From JBEVJC01 sp040510375 (GTDB taxonomy: Bacteria > Bacteroidota > Bacteroidia > Chitinophagales > Chitinophagaceae), in NCBI GenBank assembly GCA_040510375.1, contig JBEVJC010000024.1, positions 62,001 through 126,000 on the forward strand: a stretch of DNA of 64,000 bases, in the 5' to 3' direction. This document shows, in pieces, positions 25,926-35,935 of the stretch (its first letter is position 1; the number at the start of each line of letters is the position of its first letter). Under the pieces are notes generated by a model. That model was not told the origin of the DNA. It saw nothing but the letters and a program-made list of their open reading frames with translations, and made no database searches. A program made the translations under genes and the position numbers.

Positions 25926-26705
25926 ATGAACCAGATCAGTTCCAAAACAATCCTGATGCTCACCGGAGCCTATGTAAATCATGCCTGCTGGGATAACTGG
26001 CAGGACTATTTCAGTACGCAGGGTTATCAGACCCTCGCTCCTGCCTGGCCAGAAAAAGATGCTCCCACCAGCACCCTGCGTAGCCGTCACCCCGATAAAA
26101 ATCTTGCCCGCCTGAACCTGTACCGCCTGATTGACCACTACACCGCAATCATTAACAGGTTGCCCGAAAAGCCCATCCTGATGGGGCATTCTTTCGGTGG
26201 ACTTCTTGCACAGTTACTGCTTAACCGCGACCTGGGCGCAGCGGCAATAGCGATCCACCCTGTACCACCACTTGGTGTTATTCCCTATGAATTTAATTTC
26301 CTCCGGTCCAATGCCGCCACACTTGGTTTCTTTACCGATCTGGATAAACCCTACCTGATGCCTTTGAAAAAATGGAAGTTCGCCTTCACCAATGGATTGC
26401 CGGAGGATGTGCAGCAGGCCACCTACGAACATCTCGTAATCCCCGAGTCGAAACGGGTGGCAAGAGGCGGGATTTCTGCTGCCGCAAAACTCGACTGGGA
26501 AAAGGATCATGCACCACTCCTGATACTTGCAGGCAAACGCGACCAGTGTATTCCCCCTACGCTCAACAAACGTAATTATGAAAAATACCGGTCAAACAGA
26601 TCAGTAAGGGAATTTGTATTAAAAGACAGAAACCATCATGTGCTTGGCTTACCAACATGGAAAGAAGATGCTGCTGATATTGCCGGATGGATCAGGCGGC
26701 ATTGA
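25926..26705 (+). CDS. Alpha/beta-fold hydrolase
   Basis: A 259-aa cytoplasmic alpha/beta hydrolase. The nucleophile elbow is MGHSFGG (Ser ~87), with the acid in LAGKRDQCIPP and the base in RNHHVLGLP, so the Ser-Asp-His triad is complete. An oxyanion region lies at LTGAYVNHACWDNW. Such proteins are esterases or lipid/aromatic-ester hydrolases; nothing in the context narrows the substrate. It is divergent from accA (108-bp gap) and convergent with the NADH dehydrogenase gene. Confidence 0.88.
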   Translation: MNQISSKTILMLTGAYVNHACWDNWQDYFSTQGYQTLAPAWPEKDAPTSTLRSRHPDKNLARLNLYRLIDHYTAIINRLPEKPILMGHSFGGLLAQLLLNRDLGAAAIAIHPVPPLGVIPYEFNFLRSNAATLGFFTDLDKPYLMPLKKWKFAFTNGLPEDVQQATYEHLVIPESKRVARGGISAAAKLDWEKDHAPLLILAGKRDQCIPPTLNKRNYEKYRSNRSVREFVLKDRNHHVLGLPTWKEDAADIAGWIRRH

Positions 26706-26775
26706 GAATTCAACGGATAATATGCTGACCAGTGCACTCCATGTCATTAAAAAAATTGCAGTCACACAGCACCGG

Positions 26776-28065
26776 TTACGATCCATTCTGATTATCACTT
26801 GTTCTGCGTATTCCAATGATAAGGCGAAGTGTGGGATCATTGGTGATGAATGATGCCAGCCAGCTGAATGCAAGTTTTACTTTATTACGAAATCCTACCA
26901 ATGGTATGATATGTATGAATAACCAGATCAGCCAGGCAAAAAAACCCTTGAAGGAAAAACGTGGCAAATCTGCTACTGCATTGAATTTCGATATGATGGC
27001 CATACTGCCCTTGTCGTGATATTTGAATGGCTTCTGCGGTTTTCCTGACTCCCTTCTTTTAAGATTTTCAGCCAGGTTAGTTCCTCCCTGCATGGCTACC
27101 TGTGCAAGTTGTGGATGTCCATTGGGAAATTTGGGATCGGAAAGCTGCAGGCAGATATCACCCAGTGCGAACACACCGGGAACCCCGATAGTTTCGTTAA
27201 ACTGGTCAACCAGCACCCTCCTTCCGCGACCTATACATTCTTTCGGAAGACCCGGAAGTTCGCGACCGATTACACCCGAGGTCCAGATCAGCATATTGGT
27301 AGGAATCTCTTCGCCATTGCCAAGTATGACTTTATTGTTTACATAATCTTTTACAGATACATTCAGCCTGATATGAACCCCGAGTTTACTTAAGATATGA
27401 AAGGCTTCTTTCTGAGCGGTCTTACTCATCGTCCCAAGCAGGCTGGCACCCGCATCTATCAGATGGATATGGGCATCAAAATTATCTATCTCCGGATATT
27501 CCTTCACCGCTACATTACGTCCAAGTTCGGCAAGCATGCCAGCGATCTCCACACCGGTAGGCCCCCCACCCGCGATCACTATATTGAGCAGGCGGTCACG
27601 TTCAACACCAGCCGTGGCCCGCACGGCCATTTCCATGGTGGTCAGCAAATGGTTTCTCATGGACAATGCATCATTGATATTCTTCATTGGCACGGCATAC
27701 TTTTTCACATTCTCCAGTCCGAAAAAATTGGGCTCGGTACCAACACATAAAACGAGGTAATCGTAATCAAGGGAACCGGTATCGGTGTCAATGGTTTTTG
27801 CAGCCACATTAATCTGCTTCAGTGTGCCCATGTAGAAGCGCCGGTTTTTCTTACGCTGGAAAAGACGCCGGAAGGGATAACTGATATTACTTGGTTCAAT
27901 AAAGGCGGTGGCAACCTGGTACAAGAGCGGCGGGAAGAAAACATAATTGTTGATGTCAACAAGGGTGATCATAAACCGCTCGTCTTTCGACAGGGATTTT
28001 ATGAAGTTGATACCGGCGAAGCCGCCACCAACTACCACGACTTTTATAACAGCTTTTGTATCCAT
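26776..28065 (-). CDS. Type II NADH dehydrogenase (NAD(P)/FAD-dependent oxidoreductase)
   Basis: A 429-aa non-proton-pumping NADH:quinone oxidoreductase. The FAD Rossmann motif is VVVVGGGFAGINFIKSL at the N-terminus, followed by YLVLCVGTEPNFFGL, the NADH-binding NIVIAGGGPTGVEIAGMLAEL (~163-183) and the second FAD block VFALGDICLQ. The C-terminal part has a hydrophobic segment (FFAWLIWLFIHIIPLVGF) for membrane attachment, typical of Ndh. It stands as a single gene between the hydrolase and the terminator of the glycan locus. Confidence 0.92.
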   Translation of the reverse strand: MDTKAVIKVVVVGGGFAGINFIKSLSKDERFMITLVDINNYVFFPPLLYQVATAFIEPSNISYPFRRLFQRKKNRRFYMGTLKQINVAAKTIDTDTGSLDYDYLVLCVGTEPNFFGLENVKKYAVPMKNINDALSMRNHLLTTMEMAVRATAGVERDRLLNIVIAGGGPTGVEIAGMLAELGRNVAVKEYPEIDNFDAHIHLIDAGASLLGTMSKTAQKEAFHILSKLGVHIRLNVSVKDYVNNKVILGNGEEIPTNMLIWTSGVIGRELPGLPKECIGRGRRVLVDQFNETIGVPGVFALGDICLQLSDPKFPNGHPQLAQVAMQGGTNLAENLKRRESGKPQKPFKYHDKGSMAIISKFNAVADLPRFSFKGFFAWLIWLFIHIIPLVGFRNKVKLAFSWLASFITNDPTLRLIIGIRRTSDNQNGS

Positions 28066-28171
28066 AACTGAAGGTAACTTTAATTAGTCAGCCTTCCACA
28101 AATCCCGGTCCAACTAAAAGCCACTGAGTATCCTGCCATGTTTTCGGAATGTTTATGCATAAAACATGCAT

Positions 28172-28212
28172 AAAAAAGCCTGGGCGATTTCAAACCGAAA
28201 TCTTCCCAGGCT
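28172..28212 (-). terminator. Terminator of the SusC/SusD/lipoprotein operon
   Basis: On the minus strand a long stem (AGCCTGGG...CCCAGGCT, with an inner GATTTC/GAAATC pair) is followed by a run of T. It lies 18 bp past the stop of the lipoprotein gene. Confidence 0.85.
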
Positions 28213-28229
28213 ATTCATGGAATGCGATG

Positions 28230-28748
28230 TTACCTGATCTCCACGGGCCGGCGGAACGCAGTTGAAAAATTATCAACTGCATACTGGTCAGTTATATTGG
28301 TCTGGATCTGCACTTCCAGTTTACGTATGCCTGGTGCGGTATTGTTCAGCATCTTCAGGTAAATGGTATCTGTTTTCCTGATTGCCTGCGGAAATGTCAT
28401 GGAATACCTGCCATCCACCGGATCGATAGTTACACCATCCTTATTTACCACCTGGTAATCGACCCCGAGTACCGCAGGTGTGGTTATACCCGTCATTTCG
28501 ATGGCATAAAAAGTTGTTGCATCATAGGGCCGGGTGAACGCTGAATAAAACTGAACAGGGAATTTTACCAGTGCTGCCTGGTTGCGCTGCACGACTACGT
28601 TTGTGTTATTATTCGGAAGGTAGGCCAGGTAATAATGATGGTCATATTCCGGTAGGCCATCCGGATATTCATGTTCATCTTTATCACAGGACACAAACAG
28701 GACCGTACCTAAAATCAGCGCGCCTAAATATTTAATAGATTTCATCAC
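28230..28748 (-). CDS. Surface lipoprotein of the hexuronate locus
   Basis: A 172-aa lipoprotein (signal with LFVSCDKDE, lipid Cys ~20) with no catalytic motif. Its body looks like a single beta-sandwich of the kind seen in DUF1735/DUF4843-type proteins encoded after SusC/SusD genes (alternating strands such as YLAYLPNNNTNVVVQRNQ and KTDTIYLKMLNN). Such proteins are surface glycan-binding accessories. It is the last gene of the operon, 15 bp after SusD and directly before the terminator. The family name is uncertain. Confidence 0.7.
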   Translation of the reverse strand: MMKSIKYLGALILGTVLFVSCDKDEHEYPDGLPEYDHHYYLAYLPNNNTNVVVQRNQAALVKFPVQFYSAFTRPYDATTFYAIEMTGITTPAVLGVDYQVVNKDGVTIDPVDGRYSMTFPQAIRKTDTIYLKMLNNTAPGIRKLEVQIQTNITDQYAVDNFSTAFRRPVEIR

Positions 28749-28763
28749 TTGTTTTTTTGAAGA

Positions 28764-30428
28764 TTATTGCCAGTTGGGATTTTGGATCACATTTCCTTCA
28801 CTCAGCGACACTTCGCGGAGCGGTATTGGATACAGGTAATCACGGTCTACCCTGAAACTCCGGTTGGCAGCTGGTTCCGCGATGATGACCCTGTCAGTAT
28901 TGAGCAACAGGTTATTTGCCGGGGTATTAGGCCAGTCTGCTTCGATGTACTTTGCTCCAAGCAGATCTTTTGGCAATGCCAGTTCCGCTTTTCTCCATCG
29001 GATAAGATCATCATAGCGGAATCCTTCCAGTGCAAGCTCAACGGTTCTTTCGCGACGGATTTCTTCCCGCATATCGAGATTGTTGCCGGTAACAAATGCG
29101 TTGGTGAGTTTCACTGCAAAACCAACCCGGGTCCGCAGGCGATTGACAGAAAGATCCAGGTCTGCATCGGAAATGGATTCGCTGAGTTCATATTTCGCCT
29201 CTGCATAGGTCAGTAATACTTCTGCATAACGGATTAAAATCCTGTCGACCGTTGCGCCATTGTTGATGGTCTGATCTATTATATTAAATCCTTTTTTTGG
29301 CGCGAATCCTGTTCTTGATCCAAGAGAGGTGGTGGGAATCCAGGGCCCTTTGTAGGCTTCTTCACCCGACCTGTAAATGGTAAATGCCATACGCGGATCC
29401 CTGTTATCAAGAATGCTGTTATAACCTGCTTCGTTCGGTTCAGGAATGAATAAAGGGGAACGGGTAGCTGTTGCATTTCCTTCAGTAGTAAATGCGGGTA
29501 GGCCATCGCTGTAAAGGAACTGGCGCAGCAGGTTGCGCGTCGGGGCCATCCGGCCATTCTCCAGGTCACGCGAGTTATTATGTCCAAGGATAACATTTGT
29601 GTTGTCTACTCCGTAAATTTTTACCAAAATATTCTCTGTATGACCGTTGCCTTCACCAGCCTGCAGGAAGAGTCCACCGAAGTTGGCAAACAAAGTATGC
29701 CCGGCACCCATTACACTTTGCGCAGCAACCACGGCGGCTTCAAGGTGCGGCTGCCAGCCCGCGCCATTACTGAATTTCAGCCGGGTACCTTCATACAATG
29801 CCATCCTTGCCTTAAGGGCCCACGCGGAACTTTTTGTAACACGTCCGTATTGCGCTGTTGGCAATGATGCGCGGGCAGGTAACCACTGTGCGGCAAAGTC
29901 AAGATCCTTATAGATCTGTTCCATTACCAATGCCCGGGCTGTGCGCGGCATTTTTAGTTCAGGTGCATCAAAGTCGAGCGTTACCAGCAGTAAGGGCACA
30001 TCACCATATTTTTTTACCAGCAGCGAATAGGCATAGGCCCTGAAGAAACAGGCTTCACCTTTGTACCGGTTAAGAACAGCTTCTGTAACTTTTGCTTTAT
30101 CAGCCTTAAGGAGGATATTATTTGCAGTAAAGATTTCGTCATACCGGTCGTCCCATTCTCTGCTGGTATTGGGCAGCGTTACACTGCCGTTGCTGATCTG
30201 GTTCAGGCCCGACTGGTTCACTGCATCGTCAGCCCGGTTATCAATCCAGTTGGAATCGAGTTGCTGGTAAAGGCGATTGCAGGCGTTCATAAGATCTGTC
30301 TCGGTGTTCCAGAATTGAAGATCGGCATATTCCGATTCGGGAAGGCGTTCAATCTTACATCCGGTGATGGCAAGACCTGCGGAAAGTAAGGTTATAAATA
30401 TCAGTAAATTCTTTTTCATGTTGGTCAT
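28764..30428 (-). CDS. SusD/RagB-family surface lipoprotein
   Basis: A 554-aa SusD homologue with lipobox LAITGCKIE. Blocks typical of the family: YADLQFWNTETDLMNACNRLYQQ, GEACFFRAYAYSLLVKKYGDVPLL, ILIRYAEVLLTYAEAKYEL, EEIRRERTVELALEGFRYDDLIRW and YLYPIPLREVSLSEG near the end, finishing QNPNWQ. It forms the lid of the adjacent SusC (3 bp apart). The annotated ATG at 30428 reads MTNMKKNLL; the second Met at 30419 (MKKNLLIF) gives a more normal signal peptide. Cargo is predicted to be a uronic-acid-containing oligosaccharide from the locus context. Confidence 0.95.
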   Translation of the reverse strand: MTNMKKNLLIFITLLSAGLAITGCKIERLPESEYADLQFWNTETDLMNACNRLYQQLDSNWIDNRADDAVNQSGLNQISNGSVTLPNTSREWDDRYDEIFTANNILLKADKAKVTEAVLNRYKGEACFFRAYAYSLLVKKYGDVPLLLVTLDFDAPELKMPRTARALVMEQIYKDLDFAAQWLPARASLPTAQYGRVTKSSAWALKARMALYEGTRLKFSNGAGWQPHLEAAVVAAQSVMGAGHTLFANFGGLFLQAGEGNGHTENILVKIYGVDNTNVILGHNNSRDLENGRMAPTRNLLRQFLYSDGLPAFTTEGNATATRSPLFIPEPNEAGYNSILDNRDPRMAFTIYRSGEEAYKGPWIPTTSLGSRTGFAPKKGFNIIDQTINNGATVDRILIRYAEVLLTYAEAKYELSESISDADLDLSVNRLRTRVGFAVKLTNAFVTGNNLDMREEIRRERTVELALEGFRYDDLIRWRKAELALPKDLLGAKYIEADWPNTPANNLLLNTDRVIIAEPAANRSFRVDRDYLYPIPLREVSLSEGNVIQNPNWQ

Positions 30429-30431
30429 TGT

Positions 30432-33400
30432 TTATAGTGAAACATTTAGTCCGAATGAAACAGTCCTGTAGAAAGGATAAGTGGTAGCTTCTACTCTGTT
30501 ACCCACTTCCGGATCGAATACTTTCAACACTTTTGTGGATTCCCAGAGATCCTGTCCGCTGATATAAACCTTGACCTCACGGGCGATCTTTTTAGGTACC
30601 GGAATTGTATAACCGATCATTACATTTTTCAGCCGGATATAACTTCCGTTCTGTACCCATTTGTCAGAAGGACGGAAATTGTGTGCGCTGGTCTGGTACA
30701 TCCTCGGAAAAAATGCATCCGGATTTTCAGGAGTCCAGCGATCCATATGTATGGTCCATGGCATATCACTGGTTTCAAGTATCGGGGAAAGCGTACGTTC
30801 GTCAATCAGGAATGCACGTTTCATAACTCCCTGGAAAAAGATGGAGAAGTCAAAGCCCTTGTAACTTGCTCCCAGGTTAAAGCCATACTGGTAACGCGCG
30901 TTGGTGGTACCCATGTACACCAGGTCACCGGGGTTCTGGGGTGTGCCCGCTGGTGATATGACTCCATCGCCATTCAGGTCAAGATACCTTACATCACCTG
31001 CATCCGGATTATTAATGAATCCCTGAATCCTCGATTTATAATCGTCTGCTTCCGCCTTTGTCTGGAAGTAACCGTCAGTTCTATAACCCCATACTGTATT
31101 CATGGGAAATCCTTCCAGGAATTCCACCATGCCCCCGGTACCCAGTACGCTGGTGCCCCCGTACTTCACCAGTTTATTCTGGTTGTCGGAAATATTAAAT
31201 CCGATATTATAATCAACCCGACCGATCCTGTCGCGCCATTTCACGTCCAGTTCAGTACCCCAGCTTTTTAATTCACCGATATTAACATTAGGTACATCAA
31301 TACCGATAATACTTGGAACCGCCAGTCCTGCCAGCATATCGATATTCCTTTTTACATAATAGTCAGCAGTAACAGTCAGCCTGTTTCCCAAAACGGCCAG
31401 GTCAAATCCGATATTTGATTGCTGAACAGTTTCCCATGTTTTATCGGCTGAGGCAAGTTCTTCCTGGAAGAAATACTGGGTTCTGGCACCATTGAACACC
31501 ACATTATTCGTTTCGGTAAGCCCGCTGGTAAGAAGTGCGATATAATCATACATCCCGAGCACAGAGCCATTTCCAAGCTGACCCCATGACCCGCGGATCT
31601 TCAAGGAATTGACCCACGAAATATTTTGCATGAAATTTTCCTGATCCACCCTCCATGCTGCGGAGAAGGAAGGGAACATCTGCCAGCGGTTCAGCGGTGC
31701 AAGTCTGGAGCTACCGTCGTACCTGTAAGACGCTTCAAAAAGATAACGGTCTTTGAAGCTATAGTTAAGACGACCGAAAGCAGAACCAAGTGCCCATGTC
31801 TCCACCTTTTCCCGATTGGTCTTGGTCAGTGCATCGCCGAAGTTGAGACTGAAATTATCATTACTGATCAGGTTCTGCGCAAATGCACCCACCTCGTCTT
31901 TGCGGTATTCCTCAAATGATCCACCCTGTAAAATGGTAAATGAGTGTTCGCCGATTTTCAGGTTATAAGTAAGATAGCCCTGCAGGTTATTCTGGAATGC
32001 TTTGTTCTGAGTAACTGTGATTGAATTCGGACTGTTGGCTGTGAAACGAACCGTTCCTACAGAACGACCATACCAGTTGAGGGTGCGTCTGTTGTTCTCC
32101 ATGGCATAATTGCTCTGGTTTCTCCAGCCGATCACATCGAGTGTCAATCCCTTCACCACATTTTTTACCTGCAGTCCAAGCCTGCCCGTGAATGTCTGGA
32201 AATCCCTTGTCTCAAGTCCTGAGTTTTTCTCAATATCAACGGCGTTGATCTGCAGGTCACCATTGTAGATCTGGCCGGTTATATCATCGGGAGGGGTATA
32301 GAGCAACTGACGGGTGCGGCTCCTGTAAAGCCGGTTGATGATCTGTTCGGTACCGAACGAATTTTCCCGCACAAATGAACCGATATAACCCGCTGTCATT
32401 TTCATACTGACGTACTTGTTGATCTCTGCATTGAGATTGAGTTTAAGGTTATAACGTGAGTTGTCATCAGGTCCGTAACGTAACACCCCATCACGTTTAT
32501 AATAACCTCCGCTGATCAGGTAGTTCAGTTTTTGTTCACCGCCGCCTATCGACAGGGAGTGGCTTTTCATGCCATTGTATTTATCCATCCCTTCTTTGAG
32601 CCAGTTATTGTTGCCATAATATTCCCAACGGTCAGCAGTTGGATTGGGACGCCAGTCGAAGTTGGGATTCTGTAACCATTCGATTTGTTCTGCATTAAAT
32701 TCAGGCGATCCGGTTGCATTCTTCCTGGCCTCATCGATAAGGATCTGTTCGTCCCATGAATCAAGCCGTTCCGGCTGCCGCGCAGTAATATTAATTCCGT
32801 AATAAGTATTGTAACTGATCCTGGTTTTACCCGGAGATCCCTGTTTGGTGGTAACCAGGATTACGCCAGAAGCGGCGCGTGAACCATAGATCGCAGATGC
32901 AGATGCATCCTTAAGCACAGAAATACTTTCAATATCATTTGGATCGAGCAGGTTTATATCCTGTTCAATTCCATCCACCAGAACCAACGCGTCTGCGGCA
33001 TTGGAAGAAGTAAAACCACGGATCCTGATGGCAAGCCCTTCATCGCCCGGCTGGCCGCTACTCCTTAATATAGTAACGCCTGGCAGCAGGCCCTGTAATG
33101 CACCGGTTACATTTGGAACAGGCCGGTTGATCAGGTCTTTGCCACTCACCTGTGCCACTGCACCACTGAGGTTCACTTTCTTTTGAGTGCCATAACCAAC
33201 AACCACGACGGTTTCAAGTGAAGCGGGATTTCCGGTCATTGACAGGTCAATCCTGGTACGGGCATCCACTGTTTCTTCTTTACCAAAAAATCCGGAATGC
33301 GAAAAAACAAGGACAGCTCCCGGTTGCACTTCAATAGAATAATAACCCCGTTCATCGGTGGCAACACCTGTACTGGTTCCCTTGATGGTAACATTTACCA

Positions 33401-33563
33401 GGGCCAGCGGAGAACCTTTTTCGTCAGAAACAGTTCCCTCCACTTTTTTTGACTGGGCGAAAGAAAGAACGGTCAGGCTTTGAAAAACCAGGAGAAGTAG
33501 TAATGGCCTGAGCCACTTTACCGGGGAAGATAGCCGGACACTTTGGAAAGAGAGGACTCTCAT
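30432..33563 (-). CDS. SusC/RagA-family TonB-linked outer-membrane protein
   Basis: A ~1043-aa SusC-type importer. I place the start at ATG 33563 (MRVLSFQSVRL), which gives a signal peptide ending LSFAQ; the open frame continues 22 codons upstream to 33629 without a signal-like sequence. It carries the carboxypeptidase-like domain (KKVEGTVSDEKGSPLALVNVTIKG), the plug blocks ETVVVVGYGTQKKVNLSGAV, LAIRIRGFTSSN and VLKDASASAIYGSRAASGVI, and a barrel ending FGLNVSL. It heads the SusC/SusD/lipoprotein operon. A copy of the locus palindrome lies at 33725-33738, 162 bp before the start, so it is predicted to be under the local LacI regulator. Confidence 0.95.
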   Translation of the reverse strand: MRVLSFQSVRLSSPVKWLRPLLLLLVFQSLTVLSFAQSKKVEGTVSDEKGSPLALVNVTIKGTSTGVATDERGYYSIEVQPGAVLVFSHSGFFGKEETVDARTRIDLSMTGNPASLETVVVVGYGTQKKVNLSGAVAQVSGKDLINRPVPNVTGALQGLLPGVTILRSSGQPGDEGLAIRIRGFTSSNAADALVLVDGIEQDINLLDPNDIESISVLKDASASAIYGSRAASGVILVTTKQGSPGKTRISYNTYYGINITARQPERLDSWDEQILIDEARKNATGSPEFNAEQIEWLQNPNFDWRPNPTADRWEYYGNNNWLKEGMDKYNGMKSHSLSIGGGEQKLNYLISGGYYKRDGVLRYGPDDNSRYNLKLNLNAEINKYVSMKMTAGYIGSFVRENSFGTEQIINRLYRSRTRQLLYTPPDDITGQIYNGDLQINAVDIEKNSGLETRDFQTFTGRLGLQVKNVVKGLTLDVIGWRNQSNYAMENNRRTLNWYGRSVGTVRFTANSPNSITVTQNKAFQNNLQGYLTYNLKIGEHSFTILQGGSFEEYRKDEVGAFAQNLISNDNFSLNFGDALTKTNREKVETWALGSAFGRLNYSFKDRYLFEASYRYDGSSRLAPLNRWQMFPSFSAAWRVDQENFMQNISWVNSLKIRGSWGQLGNGSVLGMYDYIALLTSGLTETNNVVFNGARTQYFFQEELASADKTWETVQQSNIGFDLAVLGNRLTVTADYYVKRNIDMLAGLAVPSIIGIDVPNVNIGELKSWGTELDVKWRDRIGRVDYNIGFNISDNQNKLVKYGGTSVLGTGGMVEFLEGFPMNTVWGYRTDGYFQTKAEADDYKSRIQGFINNPDAGDVRYLDLNGDGVISPAGTPQNPGDLVYMGTTNARYQYGFNLGASYKGFDFSIFFQGVMKRAFLIDERTLSPILETSDMPWTIHMDRWTPENPDAFFPRMYQTSAHNFRPSDKWVQNGSYIRLKNVMIGYTIPVPKKIAREVKVYISGQDLWESTKVLKVFDPEVGNRVEATTYPFYRTVSFGLNVSL

Positions 33564-33724
33564 ACAGCAATCGTTTTTTACAGTTAGTAATTCTGAAAAG
33601 GGTAAACCAACGCGTGCTGGACCCTTCACTTTTCACGAGCAATCGAACCAATGCAGCATTGGCTTTAAGCTGTTAAATTGTTTAAATTTTATGAACCGAA
33701 GCACAAATGCAGAACCTTTATTTA

Positions 33725-33738
33725 CGAAAACGATTTCG
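33725..33738. promoter_or_regulatory. Predicted LacI operator 1 (SusC promoter)
   Basis: CGAAAACGATTTCG, one of three copies of CGMAAACGATTWCG in the locus. On the minus strand it lies 13 bp before a near-consensus -7 box (TGCATTTG, 33704-33711) and so overlaps the -33 position of the SusC promoter. Confidence 0.65.
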
Positions 33739-33834
33739 GTCAAGCCAACTCACCAATTATAATTGTATGCTTCATCAAAACAAGATACCCCACCTGGAAT
33801 ACAGGCAGGGTAAGCATTTCAGAACACCAGAAAT

Positions 33835-35004
33835 TTATCTTAATGAACGGGCAATGCCGTATTCGAGTCCACGTAACTCTGCAAGACCACGAAGGCGCCC
33901 AATAGCTGAATAACCGGGGTTTGTTATTTTATTCAGGTCATCCAGCATCTGGTGACCATGATCGGGGCGCATAGGAATGTTTGTTTTTCGATTACCCATT
34001 ACCATCACAAGGTTGTGTACTACCGAATACATATCAACATCACCTTCCAGATGATTGGCTTCATAAAAATTTCCATCTTCATCGCGCTGTGTACTACGCA
34101 GGTGCACGAAGTGAATACGATCAGCAAATTCATTGACCATTGAAGGAAGGTCATTATCGGCCCTTACACCAAAGGAACCGGTGCAGAAACAAAGTCCGTT
34201 ACTCGGTGAAGGCACCGCATCAAACAATTGTCCCAGCATGGTTGCCGTACTGACAACCCTCGGTAAACCGAAGATGGGAAATGGCGGATCATCCGGATGA
34301 ATGGCCATCCTCACTCCCACCTCTTCCGCTACAGGAACGATCTCAGAAAGGAATGTGATCAGGTTTTTTTGTAAGCGGTCTTTATCAATTCCCTCATAGG
34401 TATCGAGTGTATTCTGGAATTGTTGGAGACTGAAACTTTCCTCACTTCCCGGCAATCCTGCGATGATATTACGCTGGATAAGCTGTCGTTCTTCTTCAGT
34501 CATATTGATATACCGCTGTTCAGCGAGTGAGATTTCATGAGGTGCATTTTCCTTTTCGGCACCCGGACGCTTCAGCATAAACAGGTCAAATGCCAGCATA
34601 GCCAGACGTTCATATCGTAAAGCCCTGCTGCCATCGGGACAGGGAAAGGCCAGGTCGGTTCTTGTCCAGTCCAGCACGGGCATAAAGTTATAGGTCACCA
34701 CATAGATGCTGCATTGTGCCAGGTTACGGATACTGGCCTTATAGTTTTCGATGTATTGTTCAAAGCCCGGTCTTTGGGTTTTGATATCTTCATGAACAGG
34801 TATACTTTCTACTACCGACCAGCTGAGTCCCGCTGCTTCAATGAGCGACTGCCGTTGCCTGATTTCATCCACCGGCCATATAACCCCATTTGGCAAATAA
34901 TGAAGTGCAGTTACCACACCCGTACAACCGGCCTGCCGGATATCGGAGAGACTCACCGGATCTGTTGGCCCAAACCAGCGCATTGTCTGTTCAAAACTAT
35001 ACAT
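33835..35004 (-). CDS. uxuA: Mannonate dehydratase
   Basis: UxuA removes water from D-mannonate to give 2-keto-3-deoxygluconate in the hexuronate pathway. It is 389 aa, the usual length. Recognisable blocks: MRWFGPTDPVSLSDIRQAGC, VTALHYLPNGVIWPVDEI, WSVVESIPVHEDIK, MAIHPDDPPFPIFGLPRVVS, LCFCTGSFGVRADND, IHFVHLRSTQRDEDGNFYE and PMRPDHGHQM, which include the Mn(II)/Fe(II) ligands His and Cys of the family. It is 8 bp downstream of the SDR gene that would make D-mannonate from fructuronate. Both lie behind the operator at 35936-35949. Confidence 0.96.
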   Translation of the reverse strand: MYSFEQTMRWFGPTDPVSLSDIRQAGCTGVVTALHYLPNGVIWPVDEIRQRQSLIEAAGLSWSVVESIPVHEDIKTQRPGFEQYIENYKASIRNLAQCSIYVVTYNFMPVLDWTRTDLAFPCPDGSRALRYERLAMLAFDLFMLKRPGAEKENAPHEISLAEQRYINMTEEERQLIQRNIIAGLPGSEESFSLQQFQNTLDTYEGIDKDRLQKNLITFLSEIVPVAEEVGVRMAIHPDDPPFPIFGLPRVVSTATMLGQLFDAVPSPSNGLCFCTGSFGVRADNDLPSMVNEFADRIHFVHLRSTQRDEDGNFYEANHLEGDVDMYSVVHNLVMVMGNRKTNIPMRPDHGHQMLDDLNKITNPGYSAIGRLRGLAELRGLEYGIARSLR

Positions 35005-35012
35005 AACTGCAA

Positions 35013-35843
35013 TTATACGCCACTATAGGCAAGAAAACCACCATCGACTACGACAGAAGTTCCGTTAACAAAAGTTGATTCATTGCCCAGCAACCATAAA
35101 AGGGCACCGGCAAGTTCATCCGGTTTACCGTAACGGCCAAATGGAGTCTGATCCACGATGGACTGGCCACGACGGGTTATTGATCCGTCTTCATTACTAA
35201 GCAGTGACCTGTTTTGTTCCGTCAGGAAAAAACCAGGAACAATGGAATTCATCCGCACCTTATCGCCAAAACGTTTTCCCAGTTCAACCGCAAACCAGCG
35301 TGTATAACTTTCAATGGCTGATTTGGCGAGACCATATCCCAGCACCCGTGTAAGTCCCCGGTGCGCTGCAACAGAAGAAATATTCACGATACTGCCCGCT
35401 CCTGCCGTTTCCATCATCAGCCTGCCGAATACCTGGGTAGGCAGGAGTGTTCCGAAAAGATTCAGGTCAAGCACATCACGAAGCCCCTGTATATTCAGGT
35501 TGAACAGGTCGTGTTCCGGTTGCACTACAGCCTCCGGAATATTACCTCCGGCAGCGTTTACCAGACCATCGATCCTGCCAAACCTTTCCAGCAACAGTTT
35601 GCCGGCGTTTACCAGATCCTGTTCATTCATTACATCGGCGATCAGTGTTATTGCTGTTCCACCCGCTTCATTAATTTCATTGACACGCTTTTCAGCTACC
35701 TTTTTATTGCGACCCAGTATGCCAACCGTTGCACCCGATTGTGCCAGACAATTATTAAAACTATTTCCCAATACACCAGTACCACCGGTGACGACGATCA
35801 CCTTGCCAGGCAATTTTTTATTCTCCATAACCATGTATTCCAA
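35013..35843 (-). CDS. SDR oxidoreductase, probable D-mannonate oxidoreductase (fructuronate reductase)
   Basis: A 276-aa short-chain dehydrogenase/reductase. The cofactor motif is VTGGTGVLGNSF, with NAAGG, the catalytic Ser in VNISSVAAHRG and the Tyr/Lys pair in YGLAKSA. It ends VDGGFLAYSGV. SDR enzymes encoded next to uxuA in Bacteroidota commonly replace the unrelated UxuB and interconvert D-fructuronate and D-mannonate; that assignment rests on the 8-bp spacing to uxuA. Three early Met codons (35843, 35834, 35828) leave the exact start open. It is divergent from the LacI gene with the operator in between. Confidence 0.85.
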   Translation of the reverse strand: MEYMVMENKKLPGKVIVVTGGTGVLGNSFNNCLAQSGATVGILGRNKKVAEKRVNEINEAGGTAITLIADVMNEQDLVNAGKLLLERFGRIDGLVNAAGGNIPEAVVQPEHDLFNLNIQGLRDVLDLNLFGTLLPTQVFGRLMMETAGAGSIVNISSVAAHRGLTRVLGYGLAKSAIESYTRWFAVELGKRFGDKVRMNSIVPGFFLTEQNRSLLSNEDGSITRRGQSIVDQTPFGRYGKPDELAGALLWLLGNESTFVNGTSVVVDGGFLAYSGV

Positions 35844-35935
35844 CTATCCTTAAAAGATCTGGTTTTTAAATTTTATATTTCCGGTAATTTTAAACAAAAA
35901 TGCATGCGGAGATTGACATATCCCGTTTTTATTCA

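Noticed and set aside
25818..26189. Upstream extension of the accA frame to 446 codons
   Set aside because: It runs antisense through the alpha/beta hydrolase gene and has no family similarity; AccA of normal length starts at 25817.
33567..33580. AATCGTTT core next to the SusC start as a second operator
   Set aside because: The flanks do not match the CG...CG ends of the three good copies; AAACGATT also occurs by chance inside coding regions such as the UvrA2 gene.
33564..33629. 22-codon N-terminal extension of the second SusC
   Set aside because: It precedes a clear Met plus signal peptide at 33563 and lacks signal-like features; a CC pair in it was considered as a leader Cys tract but it is too short and not followed by a stop.
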